The notes below the pieces were generated by a model. That model was not told the DNA's origin. It was given only the letters and a program-made list of their open reading frames with translations, and searched no databases. From NCBI GenBank assembly GCA_001414345.1, contig LLCB01000150.1, positions 186,001 through 250,000 on the forward strand: a stretch of 64,000 bases of DNA, written 5' to 3'. This document shows, piece after piece, positions 36,585 to 48,281 of the stretch. The position numbers and the translations under genes are program-made. Positions within the stretch are counted from its first letter, which is position 1; each line of letters opens with the position of its first letter. Source of the stretch: Hymenoscyphus infarciens. Lineage: Eukaryota; Ascomycota; Leotiomycetes; Helotiales; Helotiaceae.

Positions 36585-39295
36585 CTATCTATAAGTAACA
36601 TTACCCACCCACATGACCAAGAGAATCACGCCTAGTCTCACCTGCAACAGACTAACCCTCACCTCACATCCTCGAAACCTCCATCTAAAGTCCTCCCTCC
36701 TCTTGCGCTTGACTTCTACCTCCCTCGAGCCCAACGCACCACCAAGCAACCCCCCCTCTAACCGTCGCCTTCCCCTCATCTCAACTTCATTTCCCTTCAA
36801 AAGATTCTCTTCCCCAGAACCTTCAACGATCCATTTAACAAGCCTATCCGTAGCCCCCGCACACCCCCAACTAGCCCACAAAAAAACCGGCGTCAGAATC
36901 GCAGCCTCAGCACCACGATTCCAAAGTCCCAACCTCAAAAGCCCCTTCGTATCCCCCGCAAGCCAAATATGATATTGAAGAATATAAGTCTCCAGACTAC
37001 ACCGTCCCAACCACGCAAAAACACCACTATAACACCCCCTCACCAACCCGTGACAGTTTCGTAAAACAACAAAAGAGAGAATGGGGATGAACGATAGGTA
37101 TGGATTATACCAATTATAATCCTGTTTCTTGGTGTGATAACTGCTGATCTTCCAGAATCCAGGGATGGCGAGGAGAGAGAGAAGTAAAGTGATGGATGAG
37201 AGGGTGAGAGGATGAGTGTTACTCCATTGTACGACCGTATCAATCGTCGAACTTGCTCTCTCCTTCCCACTTCGCAATTTCCGACTTCGTTCGAAAATAA
37301 TAGCAGTCATCATCCCAACATAAACAATAAACATGTCGAGAAAAACGCGGAATCTCCACTCAACGATATCCCATGAGATATTACACGTATTCCTCAAAAC
37401 GCCAGAAATAAACTCCAAAACCCCGGGTATCATCATAAATACAGTTGTAAGCAGTGCTGAAACGCAAATTTTGAAGAACAGAAAGTAGAGGTTCTTGTTT
37501 CCGCGACGACCGATTCGGAGGGTGGCGTAAATGATCAAGAACCAGAAACTGACGAGGGGCGCAAAGTAGTAGAACAGATAGTCGGTACGCATGATGTATG
37601 GCAAGATGTAACTGAGAAGGTTCAGTCGAAGAAGAACGTTGGCGATACGCTTTAAGGAGTAATCTTCCTCGCCGAGGAAGTAGAGAGTGTGACCATATCC
37701 TGTTAGGAAAAGGTATGAGGCAATGAGGACCCGTACAATTTCGTAAATCCATAAAGTTTGAGAGCCATGTGTGTAGTGGTAAATGAGGATGAAGAATTGC
37801 ATCCATCCTTTCCACTCGTCTGTTTGCTCCCTGGGAAGAAAGTCCGGTTTGAGGCCTTTTTCTTTCAAAGAACGAGGGACCTTTCGTATGGAAAGAATGC
37901 CAGCAACAGCTACAAAACTGCATGCCATCAGAAATTCCTTCTGATAGAACTGCTTGTGTGATTTCTCAAAGATTTGGGTTCGGTCTGCGTAAAAACAGAA
38001 ACACAGAATTAGAGCAAGGACTGATAATGCGCTCAAAAGATCTGTAGCAGCTAAACGTCGACTTAATCTTGAAGCGCGCGTACGTCTTAAAATGAGGAGT
38101 ACAGGCAATATGATCATGCCAGTAAAGATTGTAAACCTGTATGGGCCGTCTGGGTTAGCATTGCTTCGAGTACTGGGGTCAAATTGAAAGCAGGAACGTC
38201 TGTTCACCAATAATTTCGTATATAAAAAGTTGTACTTACCACTGGGGAACGCCAGGTTCAACGTAATTACTGCAACATGTTGCATCAAAAGGGAAGCTCC
38301 TTCGTCCACGATCGGCATTACACCTAGAATTGAGGAGAACGTCTGCTTTTCGAAGGGCAACATTATTCACAACATGAAGGCCACTCTCCTCATAAGCCCC
38401 AGGACCATCCCATGCCATCAAAGAATAACTCCAAATGACATCAGCCTTGGAGTTGGCGGAAGTCTGCTGCAAATAGTCGTTCATCTGATCAATCTTTTCT
38501 GGTGTCATCGTTTCCTCTCTCGAGGGTGACAAATCTTGGTACCATGGAACTTGGACTGGGGCAAGAAATAGTAGGTTCGCAGACTGTTCTGGAGATGGTA
38601 ACGGGCTTCTCGGTAACGGTACTGCCTCCTCCGAACGACGGTCCATGTAGGGAATCACAGCATCAATCGCGTCTCTAAAATCCTTGAAGAAATTCTCCTG
38701 CCCATGTCGAGCAAACCAAAGCCCAGGAGCACCAAGCAGAATGACACCAGCACTGGAATCTCCTCCCTCTGTCCCGCCAGAAGAATATGCCTTGAAATTC
38801 TTCAATTCCTGCTCCAAGCTTGTTGTATTTAACCAAGGATCCCAGATGAATTTCACTGTGACCCTGCCGTCCACGAATTGGATATCTCGGTGTTTGTGCT
38901 TGTCCTGTATCAGCTCCTCCATCTCCATTGTTGCCCTCAACCTGTCCAACTTTTGCGCAACGGCCCAGAAGATCTGCCGTGTCGTAGAATCCCCAATGAA
39001 GACGATGCTGCGATGCTGAAAACAATCCTGTATATCTTGGTTCTGGTATTCGTGCAATATACATCCTGGGGGTTGCCAATTCTTGAAAGATGTCATGGCC
39101 TTCCATTTTGGGCCAGCATCGAGCCATTGACCTTTATTGAGGAGCGCATTGCATTTATAGGGATCGGGAACATCTGGGAGAGGTAAAAGGTTAGCGAAGG
39201 TCCCATATGGGATGATTCGTAGGGCGGGACTTGCCAATCCAACAATATCTGTAAACGACTCCAACGATTACCGTCAGCAGCAAGAATTGAAGCAT
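36585..39295 (-). CDS. CAS1: CAS1-type polysaccharide O-acetyltransferase, multi-pass membrane protein
   Basis: Three exons, 39295..39235, 39173..38240 and 38136..36585, give 848 aa. Exon 1 encodes a signal-anchor helix (MLQFLLLTVIVGVVYRYCW). Its intron (61 bp) has a GC donor (G|GCAAGT) with branch CTAAC and acceptor CCCAG; only this model joins the anchor in frame to DVPDPYKC, the usual start of the lumenal domain. The lumenal PC-esterase/SGNH-type domain has GDSTTRQIFW at about residue 81 and the late SGLH motif. After CCSNY near residue 325 come about 10-12 hydrophobic segments, including YHYTHGS, forming the Cas1 acyltransferase membrane domain. Cas1 O-acetylates glucuronoxylomannan in Cryptococcus and CASD1 acetylates sialic acid in animals; the substrate here is not known. 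The site of action is inferred to be the Golgi. Confidence 0.92.
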
Positions 39296-40404
39296 GCAAT
39301 GTCCACCTTCTGCTAGTCGCGACAACATGACCATCTTCCAAAGGAATGCCGAATCCCTTGCACCGCTTCAAGTCCTGGCGAGTCTTCATCTGCTGTTCCG
39401 GAGCAGCTGCGTGCTTATGTGCTAGTTGACTGGCTGTCGAAGAAGTCGCATTCGTGGTGGGGGTGTCTTGAGGAGGAAAGAAGCAGAGGGTGAGTCCGAG
39501 TCCGAGTCCAGACGGGCAAAGAGGCAAAAGAGAGAAAAGAAAAGCACTGGCAAGAAAGCTGCGAGAGAGAAATGCTCGTCATGATCCGCGTTCAAGCGCT
39601 CTCACCCTGATCCGAATCATGTCCAATGGAAGAGGAGCAGTTCCTACCCGACAAGGTACTTCGTACACCATACGGACAGTGGGCATAGTGAGGTGAGGTG
39701 TGAGGTCAGCTCGAGTGCTGTGCTGTGCTGTGCTGTGCTGTGCTGTGCTGTATGTAGGTCGCAGAGCTTCTTGGCGATTGAATCTGCGCTTGGCGGAGAG
39801 AGAGGAAGGCCCGTTTCTGCAATCAATCGATCAATCTTCGAAAGTCGACACCCAACTCGAGTCCCCAATCATCGTGGCAGATATGATATTCCCAACTCGA
39901 GACTTGAAGTTATTCCATGTGTAGAAGTACGAGGAGGTTACTCGCTACAAAGTATTGATACGGAGCTGTGGTAGAGCGAAAAGATGGGAGGCATGACGAC
40001 GGGATGAACCTCATCGGTTTGTCAGCGGCAACATGAAACAATGTATGGCTGTATCGTGAGGGAGGTAGAATATTACGTTACGTAAATTAATACGAAACGC
40101 TCATTTGGCGTAAAGCGTAATATAGCTGTTAGCGTTATTATAGGATAAATTTTAGGCATAAAAGTATATAAATATAGTACTAGCCTTTTAGTATAAAAAG
40201 TAATAATTTATCTTAAAATTATATTAGATAATTAAAGCTATTCTTATTATCTTCGTTTATAATCTAAAAGCACTTCTCTCTATTCTACTTCTATACTACT
40301 TTATTCTAATCGGTTTCGCTGCTTATATAGCGTAAACTTCTATAATTTATATAGATAAAGATAAGCTTAACTATCTAATTAAGCTATATATAATAGAAGC
40401 TTAG
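39296..40404. other. CAS1 upstream region grading into AT-rich DNA
   Basis: Contains the (GTGCT)n pentanucleotide repeat at about 39714-39752. From about 40070 the DNA becomes AT-rich like the large repeat block. No gene is seen. Confidence 0.6.
39714..39752 (+). repeat. (GTGCT)n pentanucleotide microsatellite
   Basis: About seven consecutive GTGCT units. Confidence 0.9.
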
Positions 40405-40703
40405 TATAATAGTACGAAATATATACTATAGGAGAAGAGATATATAGAAGTGCGTTCGAGACTAGATAACGTATATAAATACTAGGTACTAATATAGAAG
40501 AAAAGGAAAAACTATCTCTCTTTAACTCTAGGAGTAGGCTACTATATATAAGAGGTTCGGACTATATAAAAGAGTCCGAAACCGACTAACGTTATACGTC
40601 GCCTACGTAACCTTCCTAAAATAGATAATATAAGATAATAACTGCTAAAACCCTATATATAGCAGATACTCCTAGCTATCTAGGATGACGGCATGCTATT
40701 ATA
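40405..40703. repeat. Solo LTR of the family A retroelement
   Basis: 299 bp, similar over its length to the LTRs at 3881-4210 and 17392-17721 in the same orientation, with the same ends (TATAATAG and GCTATTATA). A perfect 5-bp target duplication CTTAG lies at 40400-40404 and 40704-40708. No internal region is attached, as expected after LTR-LTR recombination. Confidence 0.85.
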
Positions 40704-40708
40704 CTTAG

Positions 40709-42807
40709 AGTAAATATCTCTAAAGTTCTTTATTCTAATAAATTAAGCTTTTACTTTAAGATTAAGATTATAAGCTCTTTAGTTTAATATTATACTTCGT
40801 TATAGGTAAATTAGTCTATAGTAAGACCTAGTAAAGCAGGGTTTATTTAGAAGGCCTTATTATAGACTATTATACCTAGGACGGAGTAGAAGTGCTATAA
40901 GCTAATATTTATAGTATTATAAGAAAATGTTATTTTAAGAAAGAAACCTTAAAATATGAAAATTTTCAAGTAAGTAGAGTAAGCGCTAGCACGTGCTAGG
41001 AAATAGAGGCTTTCTATTGGCTAATAAAACTCTTAGTAATATAATAAAGCATATAGCTCTTTTAGCTTTACTTTATGCTTTATTCGTATTACACCTTGGC
41101 TTTTCGTAAAGGAAACATCTCTAAGATTCTTGGCTCGTACGCCGCTCTTTGACTAATGCTTATGTAACAGTTGATAGAATCTCACCCTCGAGTTTTCCAA
41201 ATTCAATAAGTTATACCGTATATATCCTCAAAACACCATCACCAGTTGTTTCTCCAATACAATTAACGCTGGAATAACCATCTTCAACCAAGGCCTACTT
41301 CGAACACCTCACCAGACACTTCCAACTGCTGTCGTGTGCTCAAATGCTACAACTGTCCCCTGTGTGCCGGTCTCCCGTCACCGCCACCTTGGCTCATCCC
41401 GACCTCATCTTGGCTCTTTTCAATACGAGTACAGGCCAATCCAAGTTCTCTGTGCAGAGTGAGTGGATTGGTATCACCGCCATCCTTCCCTTTACAGAAC
41501 TTCTTCGGAAGATTGGGTCCGAATTGAAGGATGTAATTCGAGAAATGGATCGTATTCTCTTTGCGGAGCCCGGAGTGCCGAGTTCTTTGATCTGTGCCAA
41601 ATACCCAAGGCGGTTCTCGATATTCCCCCAGAACGTTTAGGAGAATTAGACTTCCAAGATCTTGGTTCTTTCTTGGAGAAGTGAATGACTGTCCTAGCAT
41701 CTCCGAAGCAATAGATGAGAGGTCTTCGCGGATCGACGCCTCAACGTAGAAAAGGCGACTCAAATTATATAAAGCTTTACAAGGGAGCTACACACTCTAG
41801 CTGGTGTGTACCACGAACGATGCTGTCTCTAGTCAGAATTTCTCTTTTTTTCCAGGCGGGATATTCCCTTAGATCGACGGCAGAAAGGAGCAAACTCCAC
41901 TTTGGCCTGGAGTAATCATTTGAACCGCAAGCTATGGAAGTCGTTAGTCGAGCTTTTGAACTTTGCTTGTCGTTTCTTATTGTTTATGACTTATTGGACA
42001 TCTCGTTTCACTCTTCTGCCTGATTTTTCCAAATCTTAGCTCTAATGCGAGGAGCATTTAGGAGAATTGAGTTTCTGTGCCCCTTGATATTTAGCATAGC
42101 AATTTTTGTCACCAGCATAGAACTACCCCCGAAAAATGGCTGTCCTATAATTGCAGCTACAGTAAATTGGAGTCTCAGATAAACTGCATCGACTTGTTGT
42201 TGCCAGGTATAGCTTGGTGTTTACTAGGCCAGTTCTGGATCACTCTTTGTTCTTTACTTTTTGAAAGACACTAGTTTACAGACCCAGGAGTAATAGAGAG
42301 CGTTCCTTTCTACTATCCAATGTATATGCTAGACTAGAATTAGCTTTGATTCTAAAAAGGCGATTTAGGCAGCTGAATTGCGACATAAAGTTGTGTGTGG
42401 TCAGTCGCTTGCTTACTAGAGGTCGTTCGTCATTGATTACCAGAATCTCCATGCTAGGTATTGAGGCGGTTTCTAAAAAAGCTAAATCTTCACGAATAAT
42501 ACCTTCTAATTCAATCATATGTCCATGGATTGCTTTGTCCGAATCACTAAGAGGGGACGATTTGAGTGCAGAAAGCCGAGATTTTCCCTATAAACTCAGG
42601 TGCGGGCTTATTCGATCCTCTCATTTTCACCTCAGGTCATACTAAATCATGCACTCCAATGGAAATGTAACGAAACTCCAATTGCCTAATGTCTCCGTCT
42701 GTCACCGTTTACGCCCTCTGGTATTCATGCCACCTATCTATTCCCGCTTACCAGCATCCCACCACAGACATAACTCAGGAACCAAAATCACGTACTTGTT
42801 TTGGCTC
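40709..42807. other. AT-rich remnant then unannotated DNA downstream of the SprT-like gene
   Basis: About 40709-41090 is AT-rich repeat remnant, including a RIP-like copy of a repeat end at about 40836-40897 (its less mutated relative is at 47797-47860). From 41100 composition is normal but no ORF has recognisable homology. A plus-strand frame at 41344-41640 encodes about 98 residues of unremarkable sequence and could be a gene fragment. Confidence 0.55.
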
Positions 42808-44083
42808 TCAAAATTGAGACACCGTCGATTTAATGTCCTTGTTAGTTCGGGATTTCATGCGGTTTTTCTCCTCCTCAATTATCCAGTGTCGTTCATGCTC
42901 CCAGTTGCTTACAGCTGACCAATATCCTCCCATGCCCCATGCCTCGAGTTGTTCAGCATTTGGTTGCCAACCATGCACGATCATGGACTTGGATACAGAC
43001 TCTGAGATACTGCTAAAAACCGGCCAATCCACTGCGTCTTGTAGAATACCCTCGACTATTACCATACACTCGGCCCATGGGGGTCCCTAGATAAGCCGAT
43101 GTCAGCTTGATTTCGTTGCATGAAAGAGAGGCTCGAGAGAACAAACTCCTCATCGGACTCCTCTAATTCAGTAAAACCATAAAGTAAAGCAAAAGTGATC
43201 AACTTACGTGCCCAAAACCGACACCCCCGTCGGATGGATGTAGGTGGCAACAATTCTTGTGACATCTATACTCATCAACAAAAGCATGAACCATCTCATG
43301 AAGTAAAGAGCAGACCATCGCTTCCTCGTACGAACACTTGATGCCAGCGAAACTTTTATGGAGTTCCTCTTCAGAAGGAGGAGGCAGCATCCATATTCTT
43401 CTTTCAGTCGGCCTATAAAGTCCAATAGGTGTATGATGTGGCTTATCCCAAGCCTTGATCTGGCCGACGTGGATTTCCTTCACATAGTTGGATACCAAAC
43501 CAGCGAAGAAACAGGCGTCGAATTTACGCATCCAGACATCGAAAATCGCTTTGAGTTCTTTGTGGGTTGTCGTGGATGGGATTGGGACGGATAAAATTTG
43601 TCGACGTTTGGCTTGGAGGGACGATGTGGATGCTATGATGTGTGAGAGGAGGATTGGCATCTCGCTTGCACAGTACGACTTCTTCTTGAGCCCTCGCGTT
43701 TCTGTGTTTTGGAGGTCGAAGTCTTCGAGTGCTCGGGGGTGTCCTGGCTTGATGATTGCGTCGTGATTGATGATTTTGCACAGGCGAACTTCTTCAAGTT
43801 TGGGTTCTGGCACTGGGACTGGGGGTAGGGCTGGGGCTGGGGCTGGGGCTGGGGCATTTGGGTTTTTCTTGCGAAGTTTGGCAGGACGTTTTCGCTGGGC
43901 GTTTGGCTGTGTTTCTTGCCGCTTTTGTTGTTGGTTTTGTGCTTGACCAAGAGGTAAGGATCCCTTTCCTTTGGCTAAACAAGGAGGAAGTATTTTCTTC
44001 GTAAAACCGGACATGGTGTTTTGCTTGACCTGACTCTGGTCTGGACCCATCTTGGAAGTTGGTTGGCTGTTGTCCATCTGCAC
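42808..44083 (-). CDS. SprT-like zinc metalloprotease domain protein
   Basis: Two exons, 44083..43208 and 43086..42808, with a 121-bp GT-AG intron; 384 aa. Residues about 1-110 are basic and low-complexity, including an (Ala-Pro) run encoded by a CCAGCC-like repeat at about 43825-43857. The SprT-like core follows, with FDACFF, IWML and the HEMVH metal-binding site (HExxH) at about residue 263. A Cys/His-rich stretch follows (YRCHKNCCHLH). The splice joins FGH to GPPWAECM, completing the conserved GHG-x-W-motif that supplies the third zinc-ligand region. In Spartan/Wss1-type proteins this domain cuts DNA-protein crosslinks; related fungal proteins are mostly uncharacterised, so the substrate is not assigned. 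The true start could be the ATG at 44077, two codons in. Confidence 0.85.
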
Positions 44084-45721
44084 CTCTGGATTGAAAAGAT
44101 TTGAAGATTTAAAGATTTAGTTGCTTTCAATGGTTGGAGGTTCTTGTTATAAACTTGTGTACCGTACTACGCGAGGGTTGAAACAAACATGGGTGATCAC
44201 ACATAAATGGTGAATTGTTAAAAGGTCTGGGTTATTTCTTTGCTTATGTGACTTCACTTGCGAATCGAGAAACAAGAGAATAGACTGTAGGGGGAAGCCA
44301 GTTGGTTTGGTCCCAAAAGCCTTCACTTTGTCTAAAAACTACATTCTCTTATAACACCCTTCTTCCCCCCGTGGTACTTATATCAAGCGAGACACCAACC
44401 AATTGACAACAATCAGATCGATTAACAGTGCAATATCAAACGTAGATTCAAGCCTTTCATCTGAGCATACCTACTTCGACTTAGTATTGTGGGAATTATC
44501 TGTATTATTGAAACTTGATGAGAGTTTCTAAGAGAATTAAACAACATATATCCAGCTTCTCCTACTTTGCTTTCTTTTATTTGTTTTGAAACAATATGGT
44601 AAGATGAAGGCCACATATTTTTTTGCCTTATGTTCTACCAGTTATATACCGGTCTTACGCTATTAAAACAGCGGCCTATAAATTATTACGACTCCTGGCG
44701 ATTTTTGTTTTTTTAGGGAGTATTTTTATGTAGAGGTAGGGGAGGGACGACAGGGGCGATTGAACCAGCCAAACAACAACAGCGAGAGCAAAGTATCTTT
44801 TTTATTAGGTTTTAGTAGTTAGGGTAGCTCAGCTACTAATACTCCACGGGGGATTTTAGTAATCAGTAGCTAGGGGAAGTATAATATTCCCTTTAGCCAT
44901 TGTCACAGTTGCCTAGTACAACCGTTTACTTCCCTCCCCTATTCCTATCTAATTCGTCTGAACCATTTCCACGAATTCGAGCGGACAGCGGTGATGTTAG
45001 TGGCTGTAGGTTTAGGCAAGGAATGGTTCGGCGCTTGCATATACTTCAGGTTCGTACTTACCTAGTTAGCCACGTTATTTAAAAGCTCTGAAGCAATTCG
45101 AGTAATTATCCCATACACTTAGAACAATTTAGGCCAGTTGCTTACAACAAGTATAGTATAGTAGGATTTTAAAGGCCATGTAAGTGAAACTAACCATTAT
45201 CTAACTATTACTACATACAGTTATTAAACCTTTATTCTTCTTATACACTTTCAGTCAACCAGCTTCTTTGCCTAATATAGTTGCCCTCTGTTACATTAGA
45301 GAGCTTTTATAGTAGTTATCATAACTACCCAAAGAAAACCAGTTTCGAAATCGATTTTCAATTTTATATAGGAAAACATAGTTTTTAGACTTATTTATCA
45401 CTTTCGTTAAACATTTCAAGTCACTCAAAATAGGGTAGGAAGCATTATCAACAAGGCAACACACACTACGTTTTCTGCAAGGAGCCTGCCACGAGTAAAC
45501 AGAAGTTAAAAAAGTAATTGATCGACTTGATCAGACAAACGCTTCGAAGGACCGAAGCATCCATTGCATATCTTGCACTAACCCGAGTGCTAAATTTTGT
45601 CGAAAATAGGAACTCTCCTCCAAAATACTTGAGACAAAAATGTAATGTACCAAGTACCGACCCCGCCGGCGGTCAGTCAGTTTTGTGTGGTTTTATTCTA
45701 GCCCTTGAGCAGTTCAATCCA
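44084..45721. other. Intergenic, no gene seen
   Basis: Moderately AT-rich DNA with short open frames in all directions. Nothing is supported by homology or splice structure. Confidence 0.55.
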
Positions 45722-46863
45722 CTACGGAGTAGGGTTCTTATTGGTTTCTTTAAATATAGTACGATCATGAACAACCCGGGGATCCGCTAAATTGCACCAA
45801 TTAGATTCTCCGCCATCTTCGAAAGGCTCTTTAGCCCTGCCCATATCAAAATCCTTGTCGCAAATTGTACATATTCTTAGTCGTTCTAGTACCGCTTTCT
45901 CGAACCATTCTTGGATCTATTGAAGGAGACAAAAGCTACCGATGAGATGACCGCAAGAAAGTCGAATTGTGCTGTCTACAATACCTTTTCATGAGATGTA
46001 ATTCTATAGGGTCTGACTCGAGGACCTTCCACTCGTTCATAGAACGGCTCTTGACAAACCATGCAATTCCGATCTTCAGGGGATAGGTCGGTTATCTTAA
46101 CACGAGTAAGCACTTTTGCTAGAGTCTTTCCCAAACAATGGTGTATTCAGAATTTCGGTCGGCTGGGAGTGGGTAGTATTTCTGGAACAAAATCGGAACC
46201 ATCTCGCGTAATTTAGTCCAAAACCTCTCATGTGCCATCAGCAAGGCAAAACGAACGTAATAGTAAATCTTAAAGCTGTTGCTCTGTTTGTTCTTCATTC
46301 CAGGGCACATGGATGTACCTGCTTGTTGTATTTTTGGCTCCGCTCTTCGTCGCAAGAAGTATAGCACCGGCGTATCCGAAAAATGCACGTTTCAGAAGTG
46401 AAAGTCGCGAGTTCATCGACTTCTTTACTTCCCAGCTATAATGTTCCCACATCCGCTCATGCAGGATTCTTTCCTTATTGGCTAACCATGAATAATCCGA
46501 CTCGGATAATGGCCTATCGAGCGGAAACATCGGAAAGTTGAAAGGCTCATTCCATCTGCCGAGTGGCCATGCCTTCGCATCAAGTAGTCCGTCAAGTTCT
46601 TTACTGTATTCAATGTCGAAAACTCGATCTGCTTCTCTCCGTTCCTTGTTGCTAAGAATGTTGCTAGCTTTACCAAACTTCCGAACAATGGGGCCATTGG
46701 ATCCGAGATCTACCTTTTTTTGTCCCTGGCCGAAGATACAGACGGGGCAAACTTGATAATATACATTGCTGATATATCCAAATTGCTCGCATCCGACAGG
46801 GTTCGCAGTTCTGATGTCATTACCCTCGCATTCTTCAAAGTAAAAGTCCCATTGAACACACAT
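45722..46863 (-). pseudogene. Decayed RING-finger gene
   Basis: A long minus-strand frame opens at 46863 (MCVQWDFYFEECEG, then CPVC) and runs to about 46300. It continues in another frame (FALLMAHERFWTKLREM) to 46119, then in a third with CMVCQEPFYERVEG at about 46055-46020. The pieces LSCGHLIGSFC (about 45930) and ICTICDKDFD (about 45870) supply the rest of a RING-type zinc finger in order. Linking them needs a possible 43-bp intron near 46310, a frame change near 46120, a one-base shift near 45984, and reading past a TAG at 45917-45919 that sits where a tryptophan codon is plausible. A 68-bp GT-AG intron (45917-45984) would avoid the last two but delete the central Cys-Gly-His of the RING. 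I favour a pseudogene with RIP-like damage, though unusual splicing is possible. Confidence 0.5.
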
Positions 46864-48281
46864 GATGATGGTGAGATAGGGCTGACTGTGATCTGAAATG
46901 CTGTGTTGACTGTGGTAGTTGTTCTAAGGTGTTGCTTAGGTAACCCTCTTAAGTGGTAGGGGTTGCCTCAATTAACGCTCCCTCGTCAATCATGACGAGG
47001 GGTCGTATAATTCAAGTTACACTGAATAACAACCAACAGGAAAAAAAGCGGGACCAAGTCTGGCTATTTGTTGGGGGATGTCTTGATGACAGTGAGGGAA
47101 GACTTTGTCCAAGCAAAAGAGAGACCATCCTCGTAACAAGAAAGGCACACGTTAATGTTCTTGAGTCATCAGAATAAGAATAATGTTAGCCAAGTGGTGC
47201 GAGGTCATCTTGAGGCTCAAGAAAAGGCATTGAGGGCATCAGCAACATCTCTCGTCAATTCAATCCAAAATCGACGGGCTGGGGGAAAAGCCCGCGTACT
47301 ATTCAGGAGGATTATTCAGGAGTACTACTATTCAGGAGAAACAAACCGCTCCCATCTGGCGTTTGGGAGCAAGAAACCATATACTAGAGGCGACAAACTG
47401 GTTCCATAACCAACAACTCACATTACCTCATCTAGAAGTATATTAATAAGCATTCCCAAGGCCATGGTTTGATGTGTTGAAGAAATGTCGGTGTTGGAAG
47501 ACAAATGAAGAAGACCACGGTCTCGGGTCTCCCTTATCGCGCCAAGACCTTCGCGAAATGACTAACCCCCTCCTTTTCCAACTTTATCCCACTCTCTTCC
47601 CCTTGACCTCTATCCCCAAGTTCAAAATCAATAATGCTTCAACCTGGATGTCATCAAGGTACGCCCCGTACCTACTTGTACTTCGTCCCAGGCGAAACAA
47701 ACGTTATTCCAATGGGGTAATCGCCACATTTCCGGTGTTCATGCTACCCAAAAACCCCTGAAATAAAGGTTAAACAGGGGTGTCACTTTATATACTTTTC
47801 AGGGTTTATTTAGGAGACCCCGTTATGGACTGTTACGCCTGGGACGAAGTAGATAACCTTTGTTACGCCTGGACGAAGCAAGGACAGACAGGCCAATGAA
47901 GAAGAGTCCCCTGACGAGATAACCGGAAATCAACGTCGCTTTGCCCGTTTGCGCATGCCACCCCTGTTTTCATGATTGTTGACACTATCAAGCGGGTTGT
48001 GACTGGAGCTTCATACCTTAGAGCTTCTCGTACTCGGTCGACCGACATTTCAGTTTATGATTGGGCCGTCTCACTTTTCATATGCATAGTGACCAGCATA
48101 TAGCCATGTGTTTGCAGCTGTTGCTGGGTTCAGCTTTACCGCAAGGTGGGGGAAGACGATGAATATATTTTTTCCAAAATTCCTCTTAATGTTCTTCTTT
48201 CTTTCTTCACGTTCTCTTTTCCACTTCGACTCGTTTAGAAGTCGGTAAGATCAGACGCCGTCATTCGTTTCTGTTCAGAAA
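46864..48281. other. Intergenic with repeat fragments; upstream of the amidase gene
   Basis: Contains the repeat segments at about 47683-47880. Just upstream of the amidase start lies an AT stretch (ATGAATATATTTTTTCC, about 48159) that could serve as a TATA region. No gene is supported. Confidence 0.55.
47683..47880. repeat. Repeat fragment with inverted and direct copies of a CGCCTGGGACGAAGTA motif
   Basis: TACTTCGTCCCAGGCG at about 47681-47696 is the exact inverse of CGCCTGGGACGAAGTA at about 47837-47852. A third, one-base-shorter direct copy (CGCCTGGACGAAGCA) follows at about 47866-47880. The stretch GGGTTTATTTAGGAGACC just before the middle copy matches the AT-shifted copy at 40840-40897. 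This looks like the end of a transposable element that escaped RIP. Confidence 0.6.

Noticed and set aside
38236..38363. Extending CAS1 exon 3 upstream to an ATG at 38363 as a separate gene
   Set aside because: That stretch is exon 2 coding DNA read in another frame plus the 103-bp intron; the splice to 38136 restores the family sequence.
41344..41640. 98-aa plus-strand ORF near the AT islet
   Set aside because: Unremarkable sequence, no family signal and equally long frames on the other strand; mentioned only as a possible fragment.
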